A stretch of 64,000 nucleotides of DNA from Marsupella aquatica (lineage: Eukaryota > Marchantiophyta): contig OZ316896.1 in assembly GCA_973895155.1 (NCBI GenBank), forward strand, positions 20,584,001 through 20,648,000, in the 5' to 3' direction. Below, in pieces: positions 12,406 to 24,705 of the stretch. Both the position numbers and the translations under genes were made by a program. The stretch's first letter is position 1, and every line of letters begins with the position of its first letter. The notes under the pieces are model-generated. The model saw nothing but the letters and a program-made list of their open reading frames with translations, was not told the DNA's origin and searched no databases.

Positions 12406-15400
12406 CTTGTCAATGGAAATTAGGGCCAACTCGCATGTCGACACTCCTTCACAATGCGGCCCTTACCTCATGCGCCACTTCAGGGAAAAGTGTGATCTGC
12501 TATACCAATCAGAGAAACCAGTACAAAGTCATCGTTGATCGTTCTGTCAGCGACAGTCCAGGACGTGCTATGTATAGAAGCTTGAGGTTTGTTTTATTAG
12601 CAAAGTAGAGGTCAGGACCTGCTAGGGCCGGAAAGTTTCCGGACCTTGCCATTGGGTCCCCACCAGACCTGCAGTCAGGCCTGCCAAAGGAGGGGCTTAC
12701 GGGATTGCACAATTATCAAGTCTCATCACGACATGTTGCAGTCTAAGGGCCGCATTGTGAAGGACTCTCGACATGCGAGTGGGCTCTTAAGGGATCAAGT
12801 CTGTCGTGAGACACCTCACCAGAGAGAACAGTCAGCGCGCACAGATTGGTGTATTTGTCGCAGTTTCGCCACAAATCCTCCATAGTAGTCTGTATTATTT
12901 AATGTAGAGGCGGATGTGTACAATGGTTTTTAAATTTTAAATACACGTATGATCGTTGTGCATCGAATCTCTATGATATGGACTCTTAAACCGAGATATT
13001 GCTGACATTCAAGGATTACATGGCAATTTTCGTCTAGAACATGTCTGCTCCAGTTCTTATTGTTATTTTATTCACTTGTACAACAGAGATCGTTGAGATT
13101 TACGCTACTCATGTGACACCTGCTCGAACTGATAGTCACTCCGCGTCATAAGAAAACTTGCTGGAGACTGCAGAAGCAAAATAAAATTCCTTGCCACCCC
13201 GATGACCGCCCTGCCCAGGCGAAGTGCCTTGAGACTGTCAAGGGATTCAGCACACACGCCCTTTAGGTTTGCATTCGAACAAAATTTACCGTAAGTCTGC
13301 ACGCTACTAAAGAAATGTACGACGAAGACTGAATTTTGAAGTCACTAAACTGCCACCTATGGCTGAGCGAGGTATGGCTTTCAACTCCACGATGGCCAGA
13401 ATTCCAGGACTTTCAGGACTTTACATCACACTGATTAACAGGAAAAGCGTCTCATGGCATGCTTGAAGTCACCATTGTTATGACGAGACCTGCTGGCGTT
13501 TATTTCTTTTTCAGGTGGACCAAAGCATGTAGGCACAATGATAAGAGAATTCAATCGAACGGAGTCTGTATGTACTGGACGTTACCTCAGTGTGGAATGT
13601 AACTGTGGAAGTCATAAGCATTTAAGACCTTTTGCAGAACTAGCACTGAAGGCCAGTGATGGGAAAAGACTCTGTCAAGATTTTCCCTTCTCCGCAGTCT
13701 GTAGGATTTTTCCACATTTGAGATCCGGCCAGCTGCCCACGGAGATTCCTGGATTACTGAGGATGCGAGGAATTGGACAGAATTGTGTGCCCCCCACATC
13801 GTGGCCCCCGAAAGGATGGTTCATGCAGTTCAGAACTCCAACGTCATTTCATTTTCTTGACAGTGCTCAACATGATTTTCTTCCGTTGAAAATGAACTCA
13901 GGTAACAAACTTTGAATGCATGTGTTGTGATTATCTGAAGGCATCGTAGGCGTCCATGGAAAAAAACACATATTTGCTTGGGATCACACGTGATTCCATT
14001 GAAAATAGACTTAAGTAACAAACTATGAATTGGTGCGTTGTGATTATCTTAAGGCATCGTAGGGGTCCACAAAAAAACACGAAAACAGGAATTTGCTCAG
14101 GATCGCAAATGTTGCAAGGGTCGCTGCCAAATCAATTTCCATCAAGCGATCATGGGCCTGATTTACAGCTTCTAGAGGTCTGAAGATTAGTTAAAATTCA
14201 CGCATAACCATCAGCTACTGCATCCACTGTCTTGTCGGAATACTGAGCGCTTCGGATACTGACCCTGAAACACAACTTGAATCACCAAGCGTCCCTTTGA
14301 ATCCCTCCCATTACGACCCACCACTAACTGTTTGACTGAGAACCAGCGAGGCAAGCATAATTCAGTGCGTTGCTTGAGTATGGTGGACACTAATGTAATT
14401 CCATAAAATTTCCTGTCTATATGAACGCTGCCCTCTCACGAAGAACCTTCGACAGTGAAATCGATCCTTTCAGCATGAATCAGTGCTCTTACTAAACCGT
14501 GTCGATGCCACTGGTTAGACATAAAAATCGAGCATGATATCAGGATAACTACTATGACTAGCTAGGAAGTATGGTCAGTCGCACTGGTGCCGACGAGATC
14601 ACTGCCGTGAAGGACTTCTTTCTTGCCAACTCAGTTCTCGGTCTCCACTGGTCAGAGACATTCAACGAAGTAGAGAACCAGGCCCGGAACGAGGTCAAGC
14701 TGGAGATCGTCAGAGATTTTCCACCCCTCTGGCAATTTTTGCAAAACAGGGAGGGAGTCTCGAAAGGTTCAGTTATCGCTGTACATCGGCAGGTTTGGTT
14801 CAAGAAGCCGTTTCCATCACTCTGGCCATAAGTCCATCAAAGGACTTAAAAATCCTTTGATAGAAAAATCATCAGAATTGACAATCATGAGGATCGTTAT
14901 ATATGCGAGCTCGTTATAGTAGCAAGCAGGAAGTTTTAAATTTGACATACGGGTTTGACTGGTAGATCTGAGTGTATCGGAAGTTATCTAGAGCAGTAGT
15001 GTCCCTGCAAATCGTTTAAGCCGTGCAATGCCATCCCCTTAAGCGGGATTGTTTTGCTGCAAAGGGAGAGGTCCAAGAATCTTGGTGAAGCTCGATGTAT
15101 TGATTTGGCTTCAGATTTGGTTTGGTAGTAAAGGTTCAAAAACTTGTAGCTTGAAACTTCACAGTTGTTGCTAAAGCATTGATGATGACCTCAACGAGTT
15201 TATCTCGAAAAGAATCAAATTATAGGAAAAGGAGCAAACAAAATACAATGGACAAGACTCAAAAGTGGACCAGAGACAACAAACACGAGAGGGCAAGTGC
15301 AAATTAACAGAGAAGGGACCCAGAGCTTTGTTTTGAAGCGTTTTTAAAAGTGACATACTCTTGCAAGTTCTAGTCTTTTTTTGTTTTTTGGTTTTTTTTA

Positions 15401-16930
15401 GGAAATGGTGAACCATTTATTAGAGAGGCCACTGAGGGGCAGAAAGCAAAACTAATCCCCAAGGGCCAGAACTCACACCAATGAGGCTGCAGCACCAAAA
15501 GCGAGCGCATCAGACCACAAGGTCATCCTCAAAAGATAAGGGTTAAGAGGGAACAAAAACTGCCATTAGAAACTGACATGAGATGAGTCCATAGGCGGAC
15601 TTTAGTACAGGTCTACAGCAGCACAATGCTCCAAAGTGAGCATGTGCCAAGTTGAAATAACTTTGTTTCAAATTGTGCACCAAGCCTTCTTCCAGCTTCT
15701 GGTGATTTGTTTTCCTGCCCTCTTTGAAAAGGAGGGGGGGGGAGTAAGTTGATACTTTCACTACCAGAGAAGATGGTGAGGAGTTGATATACCCTAAGTT
15801 CTTATCTTTGCAATGTAGGTACACAGAGTAATTGTTTGGATTTTCACAAACACATGCCAGCAACTTCCAAAAGTGCAAGATGTTTTGCGCTTCTGCATGT
15901 ACATGTCCAAAGTAATAAGTCTTGCAAGTTGTGATGCAATGCCATAAGTCCTAAGTCATATCAAGACGGGCACCTCAAGGAAAAGTTAGAACAAGGCCCG
16001 AGAAGTAGAATATACATGAGTGGGCTAACACAGTTGATTGACATGAAGTAGAGCCTGCAAGTGACATAAGCCCCTACCAGCCGATGCATCGATGGGATGA
16101 GATCGAGGAAACTTTGAGAGGAAATGATTATAAGCATGTCCCGTTCCCAGAGTCCCCAAATGAGCATCAAAAGCGTTATTGCCTGCAAAGATAATTGATT
16201 TGCATGCAAAGTCTCCGCCTGCTGAAATTTGACGCCAATATCCCTTTGATGTGCCACTTCCACAGGTGCCTGTATAAATGGGCCCCCACCAGTGTTTCCT
16301 TACTAGTAAATTTCAACACACATTTGCTACCAGGTGCAGGGCCTTGCCAATGATACAAATGTGTTTAAAGACCCATAATTATAGTGACTTGTTCACCATA
16401 ATCAACAGTCCATATTTGACTGTACAATCATAGATTTTACTTGTTATATACTGTTACTGTACAAGTCAAGTACAAGATGATTGTTTGCAGCCAGAGGCTT
16501 CTCAACTCACCATAAGTGCAGCCTGCCCAAAATAAAAATGGATTCATCTGCCCCCACCTTGCACCAACACTATTCACTCCTGCTCTAGTGAATAGTGGGC
16601 CCTCCCATTTTTGCAAAAGTTTATCACAACATGTAAACTATTTTTTGAAGCCAATTTGTTGCTGGTTGTAGATCTTGCAAAGATCTATTTTTGGGGCAAT
16701 ATACAGACCCCTCTGATGAACAAATGAGATGACAGTGAGCACCTAAAATTCCCCAAAATGACCCAAATTGTCTGAAAACAGTCCATGTAAGCAGTTGTAT
16801 GTGCCCATGCATTATAAACAATAGAAGCTACTGGTAACGCCTGAAATACAGACAGTTGTAGTGTGGGGGGGAGACCACCATTGAGCAAGTTGTGCAACTG
16901 GCCATAACCGACTGGAAAATGTTGTTATAT
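12406..16930. other. Downstream flank of unit A NLR, no clear gene
   Basis: The interval is collinear with 30315-35215 but the ORFs are not kept between copies, apart from the short frame at 14571. A T-rich tract with a segment ending in repeated CCA-rich sequence (15380-15540) looks like old transposon sequence. No protein domain is recognisable. Confidence 0.4.
14571..14831 (+). CDS. Hypothetical 86-residue ORF, function unknown
   Basis: The ATG frame encodes 86 residues including DEITAVKDFFLANSVLGL. A nearly identical frame occurs in unit B (from 32328), where an in-frame TAG ends it after 60 residues. A further diverged tandem copy precedes it (31970). Since the units are highly similar overall, conservation of the frame is weak evidence. 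I recognise no domain, and it could be chance or a relic exon. Confidence 0.2.
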   Translation: MVSRTGADEITAVKDFFLANSVLGLHWSETFNEVENQARNEVKLEIVRDFPPLWQFLQNREGVSKGSVIAVHRQVWFKKPFPSLWP

Positions 16931-16954
16931 ACTAGCTCAATACCCGTGCTTTGC

Positions 16955-18420
16955 CCAAAAGAAATTGTGTCGGCCAAGATGTCGTTGAGAACAAAAAAGA
17001 TGTGGTGTCGGCCAAGAGGCCGTTGAGAAAAATGAAGTCATTGAGAAAAAAGATGTCGCGTTGGCCAAGAGGTCATTGAAAAAAAAGTTGCCATGTCGGC
17101 CAAGATGTTGTTGAAAAAAAGATGTTGTGTCGGCAAAGACATCATTCAAAGAAAGATGTTGTGTCGGCCAAGACATCGTTGAGGGAAAATACCCATACAT
17201 TGCACAAAAGATGTCGTTAAGAAAAAAGTTGTAAGTTGTGTCGCCCAAAATGTCATTAAAATAAAGATATCGTGGCGCCCAAGATATTGTTAAGAAAACA
17301 GATGTTGTGGCGCCCAAGATGTCGTGTCCCCCAAGATGTCGCTAAGAGGAAAACGTTGTGGTGCCCAAAATGCTCTTAAGAGAATTATATGTTGTGTTTT
17401 CCAAGAATGATGTTCTTATGTGAAAGATGCCATGAAGTAAAAAGATGTTGTTAAGAAAAAGAAGTCACTTTGCCAAAGATGGCATGTTGCCCAAAAGGTT
17501 ATCAAGTAAAAATTGTGTCAAATAGATGTCATGTCGCCAACGATGTTGTTATGCCAAAGATGTCATTAAGTATTAAAATGTTGTTAATGTTGAGTATTGC
17601 TCTTAGTCTTGTGACTCTAGAGCTAACCACAGTTAGGCTAACTCAAGTTAGGACTTAGTTGAGGTTAGCAATGATGCATGATGTATATAACCAGGGCTGA
17701 TGCCAGCCCCTAGTGGATCTTCAGTTCATTGTTGGAGTTGGGCAAGAGAGAAATAAAGGTTTCTTGCTTTGCCGTGGACGTAGACTCGGTCATGAGGTGA
17801 ACCACGTACTCGTTGTGTTGACTACTTTGCATGGTGTTCACATGTGCATGGTGTCTCGGGATAGGGATTATCCCCAACAGTTAAGTGCAAAATGGTCACT
17901 AGATAAAGTATGTCATTACTCAAAGATGTTGTGAAGTAAAAGATGTTGTCAAGTACATCTCGGGCCTGATACCTGTGCATTGCACAAATAATGCGTGTTG
18001 AGGTGAGAAAATATATCAAGTTGAGAAAAGATGTCGATAAGAGAAAAACATTTCAAGCTGAGAAAAATATGTCAAGGAGCTAGAGAAAATATGGCAAGGT
18101 GAGAAAACGATGTCATATTAGAGAAAAACATTCGGAGGTGAGAAAAATATGTCAAGGAGAGAAAAGATGGCGAGATGAGAAAAAGATGTCATTATGAAGA
18201 AAAAATGTTGAGGATGAAGAAAGATGTTGTGGTGAGATAAAGATGGCCAGCCGGTGAGATAAATATGGCAAAATGAAACAAATATAATATATATGTTGAG
18301 GTGAGAACGAGGGTGAGAAAAGATCTCAAGGTGAGGAAAATATGTCAAGATCATGAGCAAAGATCTTGAGGTGAGAAGATGTTAATATGAACTAAAGATG
18401 TCAAGATGAGAAAATATTTT
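16955..18420. repeat. Degenerate minisatellite with GATGT(T/C)(G/A)TTGAG-type units
   Basis: About 1.4 kb of loosely periodic sequence. On the + strand, units combine GTCGGCCAAGATGTCGTTGAG with an A-rich spacer, drifting downstream to GTGAGAAAA-ATGTCAAG. The array is interrupted by the solo LTR at 17588-17879. Long minus-strand frames here are repeat artefacts. Confidence 0.8.
17588..17879 (+). mobile_element. Solo LTR, 292 bp, with 5-bp target duplication GTTAA
   Basis: The element begins TGTTGAGTATTGCTC and ends TATCCCCAACA (TG...CA), and is flanked on both sides by GTTAA (17583-17587 and 17880-17884). Internally it has the repeated GCTAACCACAGTTAGG region and a TATATAACCAGGG promoter-like box, as seen in plant Copia LTRs. 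No internal retrotransposon sequence remains, so it is a solo LTR. It is related to the LTR at 48294-48654. Confidence 0.85.
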
Positions 18421-18604
18421 ATGTATATTTTATTTATATTATTTAAAAAAAATAGAATTATTTATATATGAACAAATTTAATTAAAATTTGATTAATTTT
18501 TTCATTGTAGCAGGTATGGGAAGGTTAAAGGGTAGCTTGGACAGGAACTTATTTTTAGAAGGGGTGTATGGATAGATCTGACAGTGGAAAAAATTATGTT
18601 TTGA

Positions 18605-18889
18605 TCTCGGGGGTTTCACCTCCACAAAAATATGTGCGACAAAGTATAGGGTAATTTTATTGGTTCGAAGGGAAGACTTAAAAGAATTTTTTGAGAATAA
18701 CAATAGGGTCAATTAAATACAGTTTTGAGACTTATAAGAACATTAGGGTCCTTATAACCAAATTTTGGAATATTCCAAGAATACTTCAACTTTATAGGGG
18801 TTGAATTTTTTTTCATACATTTTAGGGGGTCCAAGGCCTGAAAACGTTGGAGGTGATGGGGAGACATCCATATAGTGAGACCCCTGAGA
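18605..18889. mobile_element. MITE-like element, 285 bp, copy 1
   Basis: The element starts TCTCGGGGGTTTCAC, and the reverse complement of its end is TCTCAGGGGTCTCAC, giving terminal inverted repeats of about 15 bp with 2 mismatches. It is flanked directly by TTTTGA on both sides (18599-18604 and 18890-18895). A second copy lies at 59469-59763. It has no coding capacity. Confidence 0.85.
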
Positions 18890-18895
18890 TTTTGA

Positions 18896-21164
18896 TGAAC
18901 ATTCAAGATTGATTGTCATTTTTTTTAAGTTTGTAAAGGGATAGGATAAGTATTATAGTGGTACATGGTAAAGGGAGGTCTCCTTGATACTATTGCATTG
19001 CTAGATACCCTCCTTATTTTCTTTGTACTATTAAATTCATTTTTTGCTTGGAAACATAATTGCTCGCCATTTTCATTCACAAAGGAAATCATTCTTTCAT
19101 GTTTTTCATTTTTGGGATAATGCAAATTTGAATGACTACTACAAAAAAGTAACATTTTATTATAGCTTTTGACATTGTACTTGTCATCTAAGTTATTGTG
19201 TTTAATTAACCTATTTTAATTAAATTACTATCATTATTATATTTTGCAATATTTATAATAGTTGCAATAATATATAGTATCATATATATATATTATATAC
19301 TTTTATCAATCTATTCATTAAAAGTGAATTGTTATTTAATTTATGAACATTTGGATAATAGAAAGTGTACATGTGGCCTTCAAAAAGTGTACAATTAGGC
19401 AAGAAATAAAGTTGATGGCCATCAGATGTACCACCATGTTCATTCTTTGTAAATGAACGAGGATGAGATTTCTTCTAGTCAAGATCATTTTTGTCACCTC
19501 AAGTTTACAATTGATCATTTAGGTGTAGAGTATTATACCATAGTGTACCTTTTGGGTTTAAAAAGTGAACATTTAGAGGCCTAAAAGTGAACAAAATAAA
19601 TACACTTTTAATGAATAGGGTAATTTTTGTATTTAATGTGTATGGATCAAGAATCTCCTTGATACTCATGCATGTACATTCTCTCTGTTGTTTTCTGTGC
19701 CCCATTGGCTCGAGCATTGGCTCACTCCTTTTGTGTTTCCCATTTGATTTCCCTCTTGTTTGGAATGTATTTATTACTTCTTTGGTTCACACAAAATTTA
19801 ATATAACCTTTATTTCTTCTCTTTGACATGATTAATGTTTTTTGGACCAAATTTGAATGATGACTGCTTCATAAAAAGGCGCCACCTTGCATTATAGTTT
19901 AGTATATTATCCATATACTGTTTTTTGTTTTGTTTTTGCCTTATTTTACATATACTATTTTTTGTTTTTTGCCTTTTTGCAGCTATGGTAGTTGAAGGAG
20001 AGCTTATTTCACTGACCATAATTCTTCAACAAATTATGTAGTGGTAACACTCAACCAAAAGCAACCTTGACAATAGAGGCTAGCTTTTAAGGCTAGATTT
20101 CCTCCTGTTTCCAAGAAATGTTGCTCTAGCAGATTACATACTCCATTGTCACCCAAAATATCTGCCCTCTGTACTCTCTTTTTGCTTTGTTAAACCAGAG
20201 TTTTAACTTATTACTAATGGGCATCTGCTGTTCTGGTATGACCAGAAATTGAGGAGTGCCAGTGGTAGTTCATCAATAGTGAACAGTGGGCTGTTTATTC
20301 TAATTTTTGCAACCTGGGCTAGTTAAGTGCAGCAACAGACGTGCAGCAAGTGTATTTGGAGAGTTTAAAAATAAGACAAGGTTAAAATGTCAATGAGCTA
20401 TAATAGGGTGGTATTTGGGAGTTTTTCTGATTAAAAATAGACATAAATATTAGGAAAAAAACCAATGGGAGGGAGAAAAATTATAACACCAGGTTCCTGA
20501 GCCATTCCAGGAAAATAAGGCCACCTTTTTGGATTTTTGGGCAGCATTTTTAAAGTGCCAAAAGTAGCCAATTTTGCCCCAACATAAAATATGTGCCACT
20601 TTTGGTATAAATTAGCCCAACTTTAATTTTTGCACAGATCCCATTGGCAGAGAATATCATACAGTTATCCTTAAATCTAGGGAGATCCAAGAAAACTGAT
20701 GCTTCCATGTACCTCAAGGTTGGACTTTTGAAACCCCCATGAGCCACATTTCCCAAAATTTGAATTTAAATGTTAATAAATCTGATCATAAATTCAAATA
20801 GTTTTTAGTTTTGAGGGTGTGCTAGAGCAGTAGGTGAGTTCCATTTCCATCAAAGTGACAGTGAGTTTTTTGGCCATTTTTATAGAATTATTTATCATGG
20901 AATGTAGAGGGGTAAATTCTATAAGATTTTTTTTCATTACATTAATATGAAATATTAGGGCTTGTCTTTTTTCATATCAGATTCTACTCCTTCTCTAGTT
21001 GTCATGCGGGTGAAAAACTATATCTTAAGATCATAATCATCAAATTATAAGTACAAAATTCACATGGAACACCAACATGGAAGGTTCATCCGGCCTTCAC
21101 TTTCCCATGGATCGAGATACTTGGAAATGTTGTGACTGCGATGGTATGAGTTAAACCTCACTAT
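18896..21164. other. AT-rich spacer between duplication units, no gene
   Basis: AT-rich DNA with TA-rich low-complexity stretches near 19200-19330. The sequence around 19905-20000 (CATATACTGTTTTTTG and a GTTGAAGGAGAGC segment) matches 35220-35290 and probably marks the far side of an insertion that split unit A's right end at about 16930. I see no genes. Confidence 0.4.
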
Positions 21165-21463
21165 ATCAGACAGTGTAAGAGGAGGAAAACAGCAGCCAAG
21201 GTCATTTGGGTCCAGTTTCTTTCAATTTGACAGAGTTTTAGGTCGGGCCTCCTTGTTTACGAGAAAGCTAGGACCTCCATGTTTAAACCACCACTGGCCA
21301 GAAAAAGGATAAATGTCCATGTCTTCTCCCTTTTTCAAATTACTCTCCTCTACAGTGAGACTTTGCTCCACAATTTTTGGAAAATGTACGTACGAAAATG
21401 GTGAAATATGGTGTAACCAGGTTTTTTTCATGGGTCTTTAAGAGAAGTTCACTGCTTTTGCAA

Positions 21464-22446
21464 GGTGGAGGCACTCAAAGATGGAACGCCCCAAAACTAA
21501 TCCAAAACTTCAATCTATTCGTGAAGAGGTGAGCTCTAATCGTCTACAGTAGGTCTCTTATCAGGGTTACATGTCCATTCCCAACGCATCGGAATGCTAC
21601 AGCATAAAAGCTCTTTCATCAGCTAGATTCGCAGGTAGCGACTAATGAGCATGAGAGAAGAATTGTATGCTCAATCAGGCTTGAGGTGGCTATTAAAGGC
21701 ACCTCCCACTGCTTTGGTGGGAGCTCTTTACTTTGAGGACCACCAGGATTACTTTAGGATCATGTGTACTTAAACGAAACAGTTCTTCACCTTTCTTGAA
21801 ACAGTTCTTCACCTTTCTGATGGACTTGGTGGGACCGACGATGATAGTGGAGGAATCTGGGGATAAGTAATATACATTAGTGATTGCGCTTGAAGCAAAA
21901 GCTTTGAAGCTGGACAATTTCGAACAGCGACAGGTAGTACCGATGTAGTGAAATCCTCTTGGATTGTCATTATCATCGCCAAAGGAAGGTTGTATCCATG
22001 TTCTAAGAGCTTACAGGCGTCCAGCAAGTTTTGAAAGTACTAACTGTTAAATTACAACACATGTCTTTATCCTGCAGGCTAAGTTTACGTCATTTTGTGG
22101 ACCAGGGATCTCAACAAACATCTGTAACTTATACTTTCACTGATCATTCAAAGGTATCATACAATATGTTCTAGCCAGTATTTGAGGTTCAGTTTTACTG
22201 ACATTTTTGCTTCTCAGCCAAGCTTGAAATTTGGGTCCTCGTGATAGTTTTTTATGCTTTGTCTTCAGTGATACGTAAGGTTAGCAAGCACAGACCAGAG
22301 ATCTGAATACTAATAATCCTGACCTGAGGTGTCCAACATGTCGTCTTGCAGCAGCAGGGAGTGGAACATACATCTATGAGGTCGCCTTAGTTGCTGATGG
22401 TGGTCCACACGGGGGTCCACAAGCTGCAACGCCAGCTGCGTCCTGA
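21464..22446 (+). pseudogene. Dead copy of DUF2854 gene exons 6-9
   Basis: Sequence matching exons 6-9 of the gene at 959-4068 is recognisable, but it is broken. The exon 6 copy has an 11-bp insertion (a duplicated AATCCAAAACT). The exon 7 copy has an in-frame TAA in the segment matching GDEKYT, and its acceptor CAG has become GAG. The upstream exons 1-5 are absent. The fragment came along with the NLR block. Confidence 0.85.
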
Positions 22447-23189
22447 AAACAGCAGAGATTAGGAACGAAAAACTGCAACGGATGGGCACGTATTTGCAGA
22501 AGTTTGATGTCTCACGCTTTTATTCGTTTCGTAAGCAGAATCTGAAAGGTTTTGTGTGTTCTTTTATTGCCCGTAGTATCACTTGTAGTAGTATGAAGAT
22601 GCTCGTTGTAATTGGGACTCTCCAAAATTAGTGCTTGGACAGTACCTCTGATATTTATTTGGTGGAAGGATGTTTCGTCTTTATAGTTTGGCTGCTTCTG
22701 ATCTTCTTAATTTTGCTGGAACCTGAATTAATCTTCCAGACGGAACCTTTGCAAATTAATTCTGGAACAGAACGCAAAATAATTAACCAAATATATTGAG
22801 CAGGCTATCACAGTTGCAAAAAGCTCTGACTCCTACAAACGTGATCAACTTAGAGGAGAGGTGGACGCAAAATCTGAAGAGTCGTCCACTAAAATACACG
22901 GACCTCCATAGTCAAGACACCACTTACATCAGTAAACGCAAAATTAATCTTCCAGACGGAACCTCTTGACTTACCCTGGTAGACAGTGATGACGCATGTC
23001 TAAGTAAAGAACAACGCTCAACGTGAGATATACAACCGGAATTTTAAGAAGTTGGGTATAAGGCTCCTAAGCCCAACACGCTGGTATTTTTTTGCACCAG
23101 TGTGCGCACTGTAAGTTTACATAATTTCATCTCAACATCCAGGGTAAGTCTTCTCCACGAGCTGGTTGTAAGTAATATAAAGCAATTCT

Positions 23190-23429
23190 TGTTAGAACAG
23201 TATTACTCGTAAGCTGTATTACGTATTAGCCGCTGGCTGCTGCGGCTCCTAGTCTCTTTGTGCCGTTGCTCCCTTGTCGCTTATGCGCAACTCACGGCAG
23301 ACAGATTAGCTGTTGATCTTAGGTTAGTCTGCTGGTCCGTTGATCCTCCCCTTTTCCCGGTTGCTCCAGCCTCTACTTAACCTGGCCTCCGGTGCGTCTT
23401 CCTCAGTACAACAGTGATAGATTCTAACA
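23190..23429. mobile_element. Solo LTR, 240 bp, with target duplication ATTCT and empty site in unit A
   Basis: The element starts TGTTAGAA and ends TTCTAACA, perfect 8-bp terminal inverted repeats with TG...CA. ATTCT flanks both ends (23185-23189 and 23430-23434). Unit A shows the uninterrupted site at 5047-5051. The insertion therefore happened in unit B after the duplication, or was absent from the copy that founded unit A. Confidence 0.9.
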
Positions 23430-24705
23430 ATTCTGTCTCAGCTCCTTAGACAGATGAGCCTCTAAGCCTCCCAATAGTTTAACACACAACATCGTCATCC
23501 AACAGATGACCACGGATGAAATCGGAATGCACAAGAAAAATGGGCCAAGGTGAAAAGTAATTCATCTGTTGACTTCCACAGCGAACGTCTCGTGGGTATT
23601 CCATTCGAGAGCATCAGTAAAAAGAAGTGAAGTAAATGACCAATGAACTCTTTCTATCAAACGGGAAACGAAACAGGACTGGAAACGGGGGGGAAGGAAA
23701 AAAATTGACGGACTTACGAGAAAAAGTAGACAAAAGTTGTCATGGGTCTCGAAGATTATCGGGGAACGCAGCTAGTCTCTATAACACACTGACGTTACGA
23801 GATACAATAGACAAAAATTATACTGGGTCTCGAAGTTTGGCACCGGGAACGGAGCTAGCTGATATTGTCAAAGTCCTTCCTTCGATTGCCGAGCGCTCCG
23901 GGCCTTCGTTCTCATGTATCTAGTCGAGCAGGTTCACAGTTGCAGCGCTCGGGCTATCCCCTTTGGTCTCAACATTCCGCGTAAAACCTTTTACACTAGC
24001 TGGAAGTATATATATATTCCGGAGCTCGGGAAAGGAAAGTCTTGAATGAATGGGTACGTTATATTGATTACCAAATGGGTGAATGACGACCTTCCCAGAA
24101 ATTAAGCTACAAAGAGTGCCGCTTCAGATCGAGACCGCGTTAGAGGACCTTTACGTACAGGAGCTGCGAATGTCCCCCCTGTAGCCGAATTCTGTGGGTT
24201 ACTTAACGCTTAAAAAACACTTCAGCCGGCTCGAAATTGTTAAAAAAACACTTTAAGCACGGGCCTGAGCATCCCGTTGTCACGTCTTACTTATCTGTTT
24301 TCTCCGCAGTAGGAGATGGATGCCCAGGCCCGTGCCCAGGAGAGAGCACACCGGGTGTGTTACTTAACGCTTAAAAAATGCGGCTCCGAGGAGATCGGAG
24401 ATTGGATTCGTTGATCAGGACGGACGGCATGCATTCTTGTAATTTACTTTTCCGGCTTTTGTGAAGAACATTCTACTGTCTTGTCAGAGTCCCCTTGAGT
24501 CGCTCATGCCGGGATATTTAGTCGTTCCTATATATGGGGCTCCTCCTGCCGCTAGACTTGCATCAAATCAATTGCTTGTGGTAAACCAGGAGTCCGAGAT
24601 GTGCCTACTGATGGTGCTTGATTTCCTGTGCCAACATGCTCCAGCCGTTTGGCCGGGAAGGGAAGCCTTCTTCCTGATCGTGAAACTACAGTAAGGTCCA
24701 AGCCA

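Larger units (their letters stand above)
3035..16930. repeat. Segmental duplication, unit A
   Basis: This block is collinear with 21165-35215 at an offset of about 17.9-18.3 kb. Matching landmarks are the DUF2854 exons 6-9 (3137-4068 with about 21464-22440), the flanking DNA (4380-6480 with 22480-24370), the NLR linker, NB-ARC and LRR exons (9154-12405 with 27008-30314) and the downstream DNA (12800-16930 with 30330-35215). The exception is about 6490-9140, which has no counterpart between 24375 and 27000. Unit A also has about 370 bp near 12419-12789 that unit B lacks. The limits are approximate. Confidence 0.85.

Noticed and set aside
13538-13915. 125-codon plus-strand ORF
   Set aside because: The equivalent sequence in unit B (about 31090-31440) has several indels that break the frame, and no domain is visible.
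16937-17317. 126-codon minus-strand frame rich in Phe, Asn and Asp
   Set aside because: It is produced by the minisatellite; the peptide repeats with the DNA period and has no domain.
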